DNA from: Rhizoctonia solani
Lineage: Eukaryota > Basidiomycota > Agaricomycetes > Cantharellales > Ceratobasidiaceae
Assembly (NCBI RefSeq): GCF_016906535.1
Contig: NC_057382.1
Location: forward strand, 1,302,001-1,366,000
Reading direction: 5' to 3'
Length of the DNA: 64,000 nt
Both the position numbers and the translations under genes were made by a program. Below, in pieces: positions 47,461-59,528 of this stretch. The number at the start of each line of letters is the position of its first letter. Position 1 is the stretch's first letter. The notes under the pieces were generated by a model. It did no database searches and had not been told where the DNA came from. It saw only the letters and a list, made by a program, of their open reading frames with translations.

Positions 47461-48881
47461 CTACCCGCCCAAATCCAAACTCCTGACCCCGTTCCCGGCA
47501 CCATCTACCTCTTTTTCGCCGCGGGTGCTCAGACCGAAGCGGACGGGCCTCAGAACGGGACTGGAGATGATGGGAGAGCCAAAGAGCCCTCCGCCGGCGG
47601 GAGAGTAGGTGTAGGATACTTTGCTTGGTGTGCGTGCGGGGATGGATATCGGCGCAGACGGGGCGAGACTCGATGTCGAGGCGAGGTTTGAGCTGGAGAT
47701 GGAGGAGGTGGGGATGGGGCGGGGAGACGGGGCGGCGGTGGTGATGGGGGAACGAGGGGTTGTGCTGGGCGGCAGCGAGAGATTAAACTGGGCATTTGAA
47801 TTAGATGCGGAGGAGGAAGATGTGGATGTGGAAGGTGGAGGAGAGAGGGCGCGGCGCTTTTGGGGGTACGGTTCGTATCTGTCGTCGACTGGATGACGGA
47901 TTAATATGTGGATTGCTTGAAACGGAGGTTTGATGGCTTACGCTTGCGCTTGGCAATTCGAGAAGGAGCAACGGTCGGAGGAGGCGTCTGCCTCCATGAC
48001 TTCATCGAGAACAGGCTGTTCAGAACGGGCGGAGAGCCATACGAGCCCTGGAACACATGAGACCGGGATGCGATAGAATATGAGAGAGATACGGACCATA
48101 TCAACGTCCATCCTGGCGGGACTATCAAGGACATCGTCCATGGGGAATTCCTTGGGAAGCATGACCTCGTCGTCATCGTCGCTGTCGACCACATCATCGT
48201 CGTCGAGATAGGCCTCGGGAAAGCGGCCACGGTCTCGGCGGCGGGGACGAGGGTGGGGATGAAATGCACCTGGCAGGTCGGCGTTGGAGGCGAGCAAGCG
48301 CTGGAACGATGCCTCGGACTTGAGCTCTATGTCGGCGGGGTTGGAGAGCTCTGATTGGATAGAGAGCAGGCGGGGCAGCTTGAACTGCGGTGTGTGTGTG
48401 AGCACGAGTAGATGCACAAGTTATACGTGCTTACCGGGGTGCCACTGCTGAGTGTGCGGCGATGGGGGATCCTGGCGGGGGGCGTGGTGGGGCGAGAGCA
48501 TGGATCGAGGAGCATGGCGGGTGCGGGACTGCCGCTCGACGACTCGGAATTGGAATTGGAGTTGGATGGCCGTGTCCGCGTACTCGGTCTCACCGCCGAC
48601 TTGGACCGCGTTCTCCGCCGCGCATCGTCCAGCCCAAACGAGCTGCTCGCAAGCGGAGAGTGAGGCGCACTCGGGCTCGGGCGGAACGTGGCCGAGCCTG
48701 TCCCCAGCAGACTCGGTCGTCGCAGCTTGCGGATATTCGACGGCAAATACTCGTCCATGAACAACACTGGCGATGACGGCGAAGGTGGGGCTGATCGTGG
48801 AGAGTGCGACAGCGCAAATTCTGCCACGCTGCATGGCAGCACCGTGCGCGAGGCAGAGGGTGTCATGTTCGTGTCGTCCAT
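47461..48881 (-). CDS. Ser/Pro-rich, probably disordered 422-aa protein
   Basis: Exons 48435-48881, 48097-48384, 47942-48047 and 47461-47888 join in frame. It is low-complexity with long Ser/Pro runs in the N- and C-terminal parts. A conserved-looking core LPRLLSIQSELSNPADIELK, followed by SEASFQRLLASNADLPG, sits in exon 2. An acidic patch (DDDDVVDSDDDDEV) and a basic patch (RIAKRKLDDRYEPYPQKRR) follow, the latter a likely nuclear localisation signal. The C-terminal VSYTYSPAGGGLFGSP resembles short linear motifs. I do not recognise a family; similar proteins of unknown function may occur in other agaricomycetes. It heads the minus-strand block with FCF1. Confidence 0.7.
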
Positions 48882-49061
48882 CACTTTGCACTACGGCCCG
48901 AGTCCGATTCACCTCTCTTGCACTCCCGGGGTCTGTTGTGGTCCTGCCTAGCTACAATTCCCATCACCTCGAGCACATCTCCAAAATTGGACTAGACCCT
49001 TTTTAAAAAAATATATCACAACACAAAAAATAATACAATCCAATGTCCTCTCGAATCCAGA

Positions 49062-50091
49062 CTACGCAGGCGCTCCCTGATCCGGCAACCGCTCAATCGC
49101 ATACCGTCGCCTCACAATATACATCAATGGTACACCCGGCACCTACCCCAAATCAACATCACACACACACATGCACGCTCACACCCCGTACACACCTTTC
49201 TCACCCGTCTCCTCAACTCCCGATCACACGTCGCGACAATATAACACTTGCTCGCCGTCACACGCTGCACCAAACAATCGTCCGCATACGTCCCCTCGTG
49301 CGAGCACGGCAGCCGTTCGAACCGCGGGTCTCGCGCCACCCGGAGCGCAATTCGGTACTTGGGCCCGAGCTTTTCCAGTTCGGCGATCACGCAGTCTGTC
49401 ACGCATGGTATGCCTGCACAGTATTAGCTTGTTTTAGCACCCGATTGATCGAGAAAATGGGGTGTGTGAGCGAGTTCAGATGGGGCGCAGTTCGACCATG
49501 TGTACTCCGTATTGCAATCAGTAGCTCCGAAATGAATGCATGGATGCATACATCGATCACCCATCCAACCCCACGCCAACAAAATACCTCAACTCACACT
49601 TGGCATACAAACAATCCATCATCCCCTGCACAAGCTCCAACTTGTTCTGCAAACTGAAATTAATAAAGTTGGTATCGATCAGTACTCGATAAGGAGGCGC
49701 TAGAGCCGTGTTGTGCTGGAAAAACAACGACGAGGCTGTCTGGGGTCTTTTAGCGGAGAGCCAGGGGCGGTTTTTTAAAAAAGTTACCAAGTCAGTCAAT
49801 GTAAACCTCTCCTGTACGAATAGAATATCGACTTACAGTCTCCGAACAGCCTCCTCTTTCGCCTTTTCCTCTTTCTGCTTTTGTTTCGTTTGGTTCTCTT
49901 TCCTGTATCCCCCCAAGGCTCTGAGTTTCCTTTTTACTCCCTCGTGCTCGAGGTTCACTCACAGACGAATATCGTTGGGATTCAGCATTCGCTTCACGGT
50001 TGCAAACTTGCGTGTCTTCTTGGCTTTTCCCTGTCATTGAGAGCATGTGAGTCTTGGGCTGGCCTGCATGCGAGAAGAGGATGGGTACCAT
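49062..50091 (-). CDS. FCF1: rRNA-processing protein FCF1 (PIN domain), 194 aa
   Basis: FCF1 is a nucleolar PIN-domain protein of the SSU processome needed for early pre-18S cleavages. Coding exons: 50089-50091 (the ATG alone), 49963-50030, 49837-49902, 49598-49746, 49196-49413 and 49062-49142; all join in frame. Motifs: [18 protein letters not shown] at the N-terminus, [11 protein letters not shown] with the PIN-domain acidic residue, [50 protein letters not shown] and VPGVPLMYI. Length fits the family (about 190-200 aa). The first intron begins directly after the start codon. Confidence 0.93.
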
Positions 50092-50408
50092 TATGCAGGT
50101 GGTGGTGGACGATCGAGAGGCCGCCAAAATTGTATTACGTAATGACTGATCGTTGGCGCTTCACGAGTGAAATGTCACCCAATTCTCAACACAAGAAAGG
50201 AAAGACGCTATTTTGTACCAGTACTATAACACAACCAAAGGAAAAGAGGGACAGCTCCTCTCGCTTGTCTTACACGAAACAAAATGAGCAGAAAAAGCAC
50301 AACAGACAACAAGGTTTATTTCAAGGCCGAATCCCAAAAACCATCAAGCATCAAATCGTAAAAAAAGTAAAAAGCATTCAAGCGCGCAGCACTCCAACTG
50401 ACCACTTT

Positions 50409-53400
50409 TTATCCCTTGAATGTACCTCTGCCTGCCATATTCTGTTCACTGGGCTGCCTGCTTGGTCCCCTATAACTCGGGGGAAGACTCCACTCGGACC
50501 CATTGTGCGACGCCTGGTGGTACATCATCGGCGCGGTCTGCTGTGAATCCTGTCGATGCATCATCGGGACCGACGAGTCCTGGCGGTATAATCCTGGTGG
50601 CGCTGGTGGCGCAGACGATTCCTGTCGATACATTCCGGGATGGGCCGCACCCAGATCCATCTCCCTTCCGAGCCGGGAAGGCTGGCTCATCTCCCTCGTC
50701 ATACCCGGCCGGTTCAGCAATGGCACATTGTCCCTCGAGTCGAGCCGCGAGAGCTCAATGTCACTCCCGTTGGACTGGTGTGGCCCGTGGTTCATGTATC
50801 GCTCGTACCCCGCGGGTTTGGAGGACTTGTGGATGCTTGCAGAGTCATCGAGTATGGCGGTCGAGGTCATGCTTCGTGCGTCCCAGTCGAGTTCACCTCG
50901 GTCGCGCTGGTAGAGCGTGGTGTCCATTTCGAGTTCGTGTTCTGCCACCGAGGCGAATTTGAGGCCACCTGCGGGAGATGAAAAGGTTAGACGAGAGGAT
51001 TAGGCAAATAGATGGAACGTACTGGGCAAGACGGAAACGGCCATCTTCTTTCCTCCGTACTCTTCCATCCTGGTTTGTTCCTTGGCCATTCTACCTTGGT
51101 ACACTTGCTCAAGAAGGCGCGTCATGTTGCTGTGTACCATTGGTGTAAAGAGTTCCATGTGTAGTGCTACAAATTCACAGTTGAGTTTCACTCGACTCGT
51201 CGACTAGATGCACTTACAAGGATGACCAAATCTCGACTCCAGCGACCAGTCTTTGCATCTTGCTTGTGCACACGTGAGCGCGCAATCTCGTCCTGCTCGG
51301 GCACGAAATGACGGAACTGCTTGTCGAATGTCATGCGCATCCAAAGCTTGAACAAAAGAGTCAAGACCGTGGGGGGCACCGTGGATACCCAGACGTAGGA
51401 CCTCCAGCCGCGTTGAAGTCCGATAGCTGTAATCCATCAATATAGTTTGAACCCCGCAAGAAAAAGAACTCACTAAGCGTCATGATCAGGTTCATAAAGA
51501 TGACACCGACAAGTAGACGGTTCATGACCACATTCCACAGACGCTGTTTGATTTGTTAGTATTGTCAAACTGGATCGAGTGCGTACATACTCCACCGCTT
51601 TCGACCTTGGAGACAAAGACAAACATGAGCTGGTACTTGTACACAAGACTCGATAGCCAGAACACAACAGCGGCTGAGGAGACTGTTAGGCTATGCGCGG
51701 CCAATACGATTTCAAACTTACCAGCTAGGGCCACCAGTGGAGCAAGGGGCGCGTACATCAAACCAACGGCAGCCATGAACAAGATGTTCGAGCTGGATTA
51801 CAGTTAGCATCTGAATTGGTTAGATAAAGAGGAACTCACTAGTAGACAGCAAAATCAAACTCGGGTGGCTTGGTCCATTCACGAATTTCTCGCGGGGTAC
51901 GACCAAACAAGCTAATCATGCGTTAATGATGCCCAAGAAACACACGCATAGGCACTTACTGAGTCTTGATGAATACAAGGACTACACTGAGGAGTTGAGC
52001 TAGGTCAAATACTGCCAAGAACCCACGCATCGGGAAAAACGTGAGCCAGTAAGACGATTGAACCACATAGGTGTTCTGAATGCGCTCAGGGACATCTGCC
52101 GAAACGGATTAGCAGAGCACCACACCAAATCGATCGTACTTACCATGCAAATGCGAGAGGATAACCTTGATATTGCGGTGCTTGCCAATATCGAACTGGA
52201 TTTGCGTGACAATTTCTACCACCTAGTCAGTATGAATGGCATTGGTTTAACCCAGGTTTCACTTACGAAATGCGACGCTCATCAAACTGAAAATGAAGAA
52301 TTGGGAAATAATCAGGAACGCAAAGTAACGCGCTACGACCGCTCGGTCTAATCGAGAATGCGTGATAGCACCCTGGTACTCGGAAATCTTGCGCATGATG
52401 ATCGGTAGGAAGAATCCAAAGAGCGCACTAATCGAGGGAGGTAAAATACCTGGCCTATTTGTCAGCCAAACGTCGTACATTACTTCAAGACTGCCTTACC
52501 AGAAACCAGAGAGAACGTCGTGGGACTGCTATTCGCCCATTGGCCCAAAAAGTCGACATATTCGGAGATAGAGGCGAGGTTAGCGAGAGCAGAGATGATG
52601 AGCAAAGGAGTGGTGTTGAAGAAGCACACTGCGGCGATGAGGAACCAGCCTGTCGTCCGCGAGCTTGCAAGAGCTGCTTCGCCTTTGGTCAAGTTACTCC
52701 AAATCTAAGGTGGATTTAGCCAAGGTCCGGGTCGGGGAACACCAACTCACAATGTCCTTGGGGTTTGGTGCAAGAGTGATAGTCGTTCCTTTGGGGTTCT
52801 TTCGGTGCAACATCTGGGCAACAGTATGTGCATACGGGACAGCAGCCATCGACGCGAAACCATAGTTCTCGGGTTTCTTGGTGTCAATCTGTGCACGAGC
52901 TTCCTCTACCGCCCTCTCCATATTGGCAATTCGGTTCCTATACGAATGTAAATCGTATGGAGACTCAAATTAGCGATTGACTTACGAATAGAAGTCAATC
53001 GCATCCTTCTTGGTGCCTCCCAGCCCGAGGAAACCACCGATGGTTATGGTAGGACGCTTCTTTCCCAGCTTGCCGCCCTTCATGTACTTGACCAAGACCT
53101 GCTCCAAGTCCCGTACGGCTTGGTTATGGTACTCGATCATTTCAGGCAAGCGACCAACTCGACGACCGATGTGCACGGCAGTAGTAGGATACGGCATGCG
53201 CATGTCGTTAAACAAACTCTCAAGGCCAGGGTCGGACTGTAGCTTTTTGGGTACTTGCACGATCATCAGCGTCCGTGCGTAGAACGACTTGAGATACTCG
53301 TCAGAGCGGAACCACGTCAAGCGGAGTTTGACCATTTCTCGCCAATGCCACCAAATCGAGCCAAGAATGATGAACGCTGCGGATAGAATATTAGGTTACA

Positions 53401-54084
53401 TCACGGGAAGCCCGTCCAATATAGATTCGCGTACTGATAGCATAAGCACCAGCTACATGGACGTAGAGAGCTTCGTCCCGTATGTTTTCAATGGTAAACA
53501 TGCTTAGAATGTTGCGTTCTTTCTCGGGGACATGCTTGAGGTTGTAGACGTAGTCAAAAATGCCCACACCGAGGACTCCAACAACTGCGACTCCAGTAAA
53601 GGACCAACGGAGCAGACGTAGGAACCCTGTTCAAATATGTTAGAGTAAGGCGATCCGGTTCATCAAGCACGTACGCAGAAAAGCCACAGCATCGAGACCG
53701 ATCTTTTCCAACAGCTCAGGCTCTTTGGCGTGGACGAGTGGTTGGACCCAAGAGAAGAAACCAGTGCTGATTTTGGGTGGTGATTTGTCGCCTTCATGGT
53801 ATTTGGATTTGGGCTCGTAGATTACCTGTAAATGCGTCGGCACCAATACAATCTACCTTGAACGACAAATACTCACTCTGTTTCTGGGACGAAGGATGTT
53901 GAACGCCAGAACCGTGGCTATCTGGATTGAATAAGCTGGGAGTTGCTCTGTAAAGCCGACCGAAACTCACCGAAACACCCGACCACAAGACCAAGTTGGA
54001 GCCCACGGCTGTAGGACCGACCTGAGAGAGCTTTGCCTCGTACGACTCGATGAGGTTTTGGATATCATCTTGTGTAAGTGACAT
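50409..54084 (-). CDS. CSC1/OSCA-type stress-gated cation channel (RSN1 family)
   Basis: OSCA/TMEM63/CSC1 proteins are osmosensitive cation channels of the plasma membrane. Start ATG at 54084 (MSLTQDDIQNLIESYEAKLS). About 17 exons give an N-terminal membrane segment (LVLWSGVSIATVLAFNILRP), a cytoplasmic PHM7-like domain (YPTTAVHIGRRVGRLPEMIE, then NPKGTTITLAPNPKDI), and a multi-TM core with IWSNLTKGEAALASSR, ILPPSISALFGFFLPIIMRK, LFGRTPREIREW, FDFAVYYSNILFM and VPPTVLTLLFKLW. The last exon adds a long polar C-terminal tail with repeated YRQ(E/D)SS motifs, ending at 50409. Individual exon edges were not all verified, but every block reads in the family order and frame. Confidence 0.88.
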
Positions 54085-54579
54085 TATTGAAAAGGACTTG
54101 GTGGTACTGCTCTAAGTTGGCCAATCACGAAAACGAAGCTGCACAACTGCCGAGGCGATCAGTGCACCTCTCAATGCGCAGCACCAATATAGCTTACCTA
54201 GGATATACAGCTGGCAATGAACAAATCGAATACCCCAAAGAAGACTCCAACGAACCTCGGGTAACAAACAATGATCGTATACTATTCTATGGTCAGACTA
54301 TGAGGCTCTGACCAATAATGCAACCAGTGCGATAAAGAATGAGTGTAGAGTGCCTAGGGCGTCGTGTCAACCTGCAAAGGGGGAGCTCGTCGTTGTCGAT
54401 AACAGACAAGTATCATACCCTTCCATTGTTGCAACCATGGATCCGGATTTCAGTCTGTCCGGAAAAAACGCCGGATTCCCCGATTTCCATCAGTGATCAC
54501 GGCAGCGACGCAATGTAACGAATATGGTATTGCCCAATGGGCGCATGTATCTATAACTACACTCCCCCAACCAAATTAT
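54085..54579. other. Intergenic region between CSC1 and the G-patch gene
   Basis: Presumed promoter of the CSC1-like gene and 3' end of the G-patch gene. No ORF is supported. Confidence 0.4.
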
Positions 54580-55894
54580 TCAGTGTAAATCCTCGTCAGG
54601 CCCGGGGCAATTGGTCTCTAGATCTGAAGCATCGTCATAGCTAGCCCCACACCAAAAGCAATAAAAGTATTTCGTCCTCAAATACTCTAGCACCAATGTC
54701 AAACGCTCTTGCACCTGTAGTAGTGGTGAAATTAGATTACTTAAAGTAGAGTCTAACGGAAATACTTGCATTCTTCTGTATATATTCTTTGGCAGCGTCC
54801 ACGGTCTCCTGGTCAAAGTCTATTTGGTCGTCGGCAACTTGTGCTCTGGGAGCATCGCCCTTCACAGCATCTCGCATTGCAACAAAATCTTCGTTGGATT
54901 CCTTCAGAGGCCTTAGACTGTCAGCCTTCATTTGTTCTTTTAACCTGGCAGCAATAGCTCTGTCAGTCCCCAGTCCTAAGCCTTCGTCGAATTCGGATTC
55001 GCCAACGGGCACATGGTACCCAGGCTTGGCGTGCAGGGAATTGTCCTCAATGGCACCCGAGGGCGCCCGCGTGAGCAAGTCATAAAGGAGTTCAGGGATA
55101 GACGACGGGTCAGACGGATTCAATCGAAGAACATTAAACTGGCAAAATTCGGTTAATTCTTCAGCCTCAATGCATTGAACAATGGCTTACCTTGACGCCG
55201 TGGCCTTCATCTAAATTGGCACAAGTCCTCAGTGCAGCGCGCAGACGCCCTTCATCTCTCCGCTCTTCGTAATCACCCCTGGCTTGAGCTCGGAAGTTGT
55301 CGTTTCGACTTTTTTCTGCTGCATTTCTTCAGCAGACGCTTTTGCAGCTTTGGACGAGCCACCGAGTGGTGGAGACATTGCTCGTTTACCCAATCCTAGA
55401 CCTTTCCTGCCTTGTATCCTCGTGTGTCAATACTTGTGCGAATAAAGTGATGTAAAAGAAAGACGCATACCTGCCCAGACGGCAAGAGGTAAAGGCTCAG
55501 TAAGATGCCCAGACTTGATTTGCTCAGAAGAAATTTCCCCTGTTTTTTCATCCTTTGCATCATCACTCGGTGGTTTGACCGGTTCCTCCTTTCTACCAAG
55601 CGATTCACCAGGCTTGAATCCCATTTTAAGCATCATCGACATGGCCTTATTGGAAGGCTGTTCGCCCTCGGTGGCGCTCTCTTTTTCAAAAAGACTCCGG
55701 CTCAATCCTTCTCGACGAGCCTCCTCTTCCATTTCGCGACGTGACTTGATACGACCCTCCAGTCGTTTACGCTCAGATTCGCGCTGGGCGATTCGACGGC
55801 GCTCGGCATAGCTGGCATTGGATGCGTCTGGCTTGGGAGCTTCCAGAGATGCCAAAAACTTGTCAGATAGATAGTCGTCTTCTTCGTCGGACAT
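54580..55894 (-). CDS. G-patch protein with C-terminal DUF4187 (GPATCH11-like), one frame break
   Basis: Start ATG at 55894 (MSDEEDDYLSDKFLASLE). A coiled-coil basic region follows, then the G-patch MMLKMGFKPGESLGRKE, split by an intron from RKGLGLGKRAMSPPLGG. A helical FRAQARGDYEERRDEGRLRAAL segment leads to the C-terminal DUF4187 zinc-like motif YFYCFWCGASYDDASDLETN, ending NCPGPDEDLH. The last intron (54715-54769) is GC-AG with donor GCAAGT. The frame shifts in a run of six A (six T at 55310-55315, plus strand); one more base restores the family sequence. G-patch proteins often activate DEAH helicases in splicing; that is inferred. Confidence 0.85.
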
Positions 55895-56620
55895 AATAAC
55901 GCAGAGAGAAACAACAAGTTCAAGAGGTTGGTTCAAGCAGGTACCCAAGGGTCTGACCAGAATGTATCAATTTTTCTCCAGATAAACGGTAAACTGGTAT
56001 GGCTGTTTTCAAGTAGTTTTCATTCTACAACCAGTTCAATTGACATCGCGCGAGCGTGGTGGCGATATCGAGGGACAACATACACAGCCACCATGCCGTT
56101 TACTGCAAGCCAACATTACAGAAGTTCGGTCAGAGGAATGTTGTCGAAAATGTAACCTCCGTCCACACATCGCAGCCGACGAAGTATCTTGAAATAAGCT
56201 TCACTAACAATTGCTACCCGTACAATTCAGCATGTTTCGGCCAGCTCGTGAACTCTTTAAATTGTAGCTGCCTCTCAGTATGCTATCAACATGGGCGCCT
56301 GCTTCTACAGTGACTGTGTTTTTCAACCTGGCATCAGCATAGTGTGCTGTATGTACCGCACTAAATTTTATACAGCAGAACAGAGCGCATGAGGAGTATG
56401 GAACTCTCGAAACCATTCCGAGCGATGCTTTCGGTCCGTGAGTGACAAACAGAGGAAAGCGTACGTACGGGTGTGCTAGACTCACAGTGACGACGTTGAA
56501 TACCTTTCCAACTTTCTCAAAACTTGTTCAGCCTCGATTGCTCCCTTGATGTCGATGCAAAATTAACCCGGCTCTTGTATGCGCTCGACACTCAATAAAT
56601 TGAATCAAGCAACGGGAGAA
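55895..56620. other. Intergenic region upstream of the G-patch gene
   Basis: Contains the presumed promoter of the G-patch gene. No gene seen. Small ORFs (56056-56485) lack motifs. Confidence 0.4.
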
Positions 56621-56704
56621 TGCGTGAAAGGGGAATCGAACCCCTGGCTAATCGAAACGGTGCAATGTTGGCAACGATTAAGGTTACCACTACCCCATTC
56701 ACGC
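56621..56704 (-). tRNA. tRNA-Gly (anticodon GCC) with a 13-nt intron
   Basis: The cloverleaf folds on the minus strand: acceptor GCGTGAA/TTCACGC (7 bp), D stem GGGT/ACCT (one G-T), anticodon stem AATCG/CGATT, T arm AGGGG-TTCGATT-CCCCT, discriminator A at 56621. The anticodon loop TTGCCA|T is interrupted after position 37 by an intron at 56656-56668. The D and T arms and the B box (GGTTCGATTCC) are intact. Confidence 0.95.
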
Positions 56705-57299
56705 TTGCTGGTAGAGGGCATCTACTTAGTTAATCCAAGCTGCTTATATTGGGAATGTTTATGCTGACCAACTCCTAATCCCATCCATATATAATACTGC
56801 TGAAATTTCGTAGGACTTTTCAGTTCTTAAACTGGAGTAAATTAGAACAGGTATTTAGTCGGCCTGGGATCTCCTTTTGAATGATGCTAATACACATAAA
56901 ATGGCATAAAATTACATGCCCGGCATATATCTATCGGCCGATGGCCTTATTTCATTAAGTCCGGTTAGAATAATACCCGAACGATATATGGTAGGCCGTC
57001 GGCTTGATTGCAAAGCTCCCCGGCTGTGTCAAGTAATTTTCTCAAGTCATACCCTCGATACGATGTGACCCAGCTTCCTGCATAACACTGGGCTTGCTTG
57101 CCAACTCTCATCCCCTGTGAGCTATTCATGGTAATCTTGGCGTCGTGGGGACTTGATAAGCACACATAAAGCTTCAGTATACATTTTAAAATTAGCAAAG
57201 TCGCGTGGCCCCGGATCAAGCATGGGTCTTCCGTTTATCTTCCATCCATCCTAAAGGCACCGTCCTACGACACTCGCAAGGCACCCACTCGAGCCCCCC
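56705..57299. other. Intergenic region upstream of the flavin oxidase gene
   Basis: Contains the promoter region of the gene at 57300. A minus-strand ORF at 56965-57219 shows no motif. Confidence 0.4.
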
Positions 57300-59054
57300 A
57301 TGCCCCATCCATCCGTTTTAATTCTAGGCGCAGGATGCTTCGGACTTTCAACTGCTTATGAACTCCTTCAGCGCGGTTACCAAAACGTAACCATCATTGA
57401 CCGGGCCAGCGAGCTTCCCGCTCCAGATGCTGCTTCGACAGGTAAGTGCAGCGGCGATTCATTTTCTCGGAAAGTATTAGAGCGCCACCTGTGCACCCCA
57501 CTTCTTCGTTTCCTGTCGACGGAGGCGATTAATCAAGGAGCTCGGTACTAATTCGGTCGTGCCCAGACTTGAACAAAATTGTCCGTTCTGCTTATCGAAA
57601 CCGCGCATACACACGGCTCGCGTTGGAATCCATTCGGGATTGGAAAACAGGAGACTGGGATAATGCCTACCACGAGTAAGTTGAATGACGTGTTATGAAA
57701 CTCGGAACCAACTAAATCCCGGGGTCCAGGTCAGGCGTTCTGGTTTGCGGAGGTGCCGACGGCACGATCTACTCGAAAGCAGCGCACGAAAACGACTTAG
57801 CTGCTGGATGTAGGGTGGAATTGTTGCCCAAAGTAACAGACGTCAGGCGGTGTTTTCCTGCTGGAGTAGCACTCGGTGAAATTGCAGCCGCGAAAGATGA
57901 AAACAGTGGGCTCGCGCGGAATTGGGCGTATTTCAACAAAGATGGGGGATGGGTAGCCGCGACAGTGGGGATGAAGGCGCTCCTGAGGCGTGCTCGTACG
58001 TATGAGGGTCGAGGATTGACCATTTTGACCGGGCACCGGGTGACTGGATTGGAGATCGACCAGCAAGGTCAGGCCGTGGGGGTAAAAGTAACTACAAATG
58101 GCAACGAAGAGATTTTTTCTGCCGATGTACTTGTTTTGGCTACGGGGGCCTGGTCTTCTTCCTTGTTCCCAGATGAATCATTTGGATTAGCGAAACTGAT
58201 GCAGGCGACAGGGTAAGCAACCGCGTATCACAGCCTTAGAGCTACAACTAAGAGATCTTCCAGACATACATCCCTGACCGTCCAGCTCACACCGGAAGAG
58301 TACGAGATTTACAAAAATGTACCCACCCTGTTTGACAAGGAAACCGATTTGTATACTATGCCAGTATGTCCTATCAGTGCGGCGCCAAGCCAATACTCAC
58401 GCTCAGTAGCCGACTCCATCCGGTCTGCTCAAATGGGGGCTACATCACAAGGGGGCTGTTTCGGCCCACAGCGTTTCAACCCCTCGAACAGGAGTCTCCA
58501 AGGACAATGATTCGCCACTTGATTCCACGGCTCGAGTCGGAGTGGACGGAGCTGGCGCGTCATGTGCAGTCCCGAAGCGTATGTTGAAGCCCATGCGTGA
58601 TGCGATGAGGAAGTTGTACCCAGATATTGCCGACCGAGACTTTGCTTCGAGCCGGATTTGTTGGGTAAGCTGGATATGCATATATTCGCTGAGTTTCAAA
58701 ACCTCATAATTTGGGGTGCACAAAAGTACGCAGATACAAGCGATGAGGATTGGATCGTTGATTATCATCCTGACCACCCTCGTTTGCTCCTGGCTACCGG
58801 CGGCTCGGGCCATGGATTCAAAGTAGGTGCCACTAATAACCCTGGATGGTGTCGCGCTAACAATGCCATTTTAGTTCCTGCCTGTTCTTGGCCGAGTTAT
58901 CGCCGACCGACTTGAGAACAAGTTGGACGTCGAGTCACGAGATCTCTTTTCATTCACCAGAGTCCGCTCTGATGAACATGTGGAGCGCGCTGGAGAGAGC
59001 TTCGAGATTGTGGAAGAGGAACTAACTATTCCCACCGACCTGAAAGCGAAGTGA
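57300..59054 (+). CDS. FAD-dependent amine/amino-acid oxidase (fructosyl amine or sarcosine oxidase type), 454 aa
   Basis: Seven exons (57300-57441, 57567-57675, 57730-58212, 58264-58363, 58410-58664, 58727-58822, 58875-59054) join in frame. The Rossmann motif GAGCFGLSTAYELLQRG (10-26) binds FAD. SGVLVCGGADGT, a middle VLATGAWSSSLFP block and the C-terminal YHPDHPRLLLATGGSGHGFK motif fit the DAO/monomeric sarcosine oxidase fold. A Cys at 362 in the sequence RICWYADT is in the place where fructosyl amine and sarcosine oxidases attach FAD covalently. The reaction is oxidative cleavage of a C-N bond with H2O2 release; the amine substrate is not clear. Intron 1 is 125 nt, longer than the others. 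Confidence 0.85.
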
Positions 59055-59528
59055 TCTACAAGATTAAAAGTATCATAATTTGATTTTACTAAGTTGAAAT
59101 ATGAACTTGAACGTTCGGAGAAGAGTAACTAGTACATCCTCATTTTTGAGCTCTATGGTCTAGATCAACAACCAAACGAGAGCGATGAAAGCGAGAGCAA
59201 GTATGTAAATACACGAGGGCATGCATTGCACACCTTTGGCCTTGAGTTCTCGGCCTGACCGAAGCGCCTGAACAAAAATTACCGAAAGCCCAAGGCAACA
59301 CGAGTCGCAAAAGGGTATGACTTGCGATACCGCTCACAGCCAGGCGACCAAGAACAGACAAACACACGGACAGGAAAGAACAGCGACAAAAACAGTCAGG
59401 TCGTAAAGGTAGATAAATCATGCACATATAAAGTAAGTGAAGGGATAAGAAAGCCAAGGAATGGTCGAGCTGAGAAAAGGGAGGATGGAGCGGGTCGGAA
59501 GAAAGGAAAGATAAATGCGCAAGCCAGC

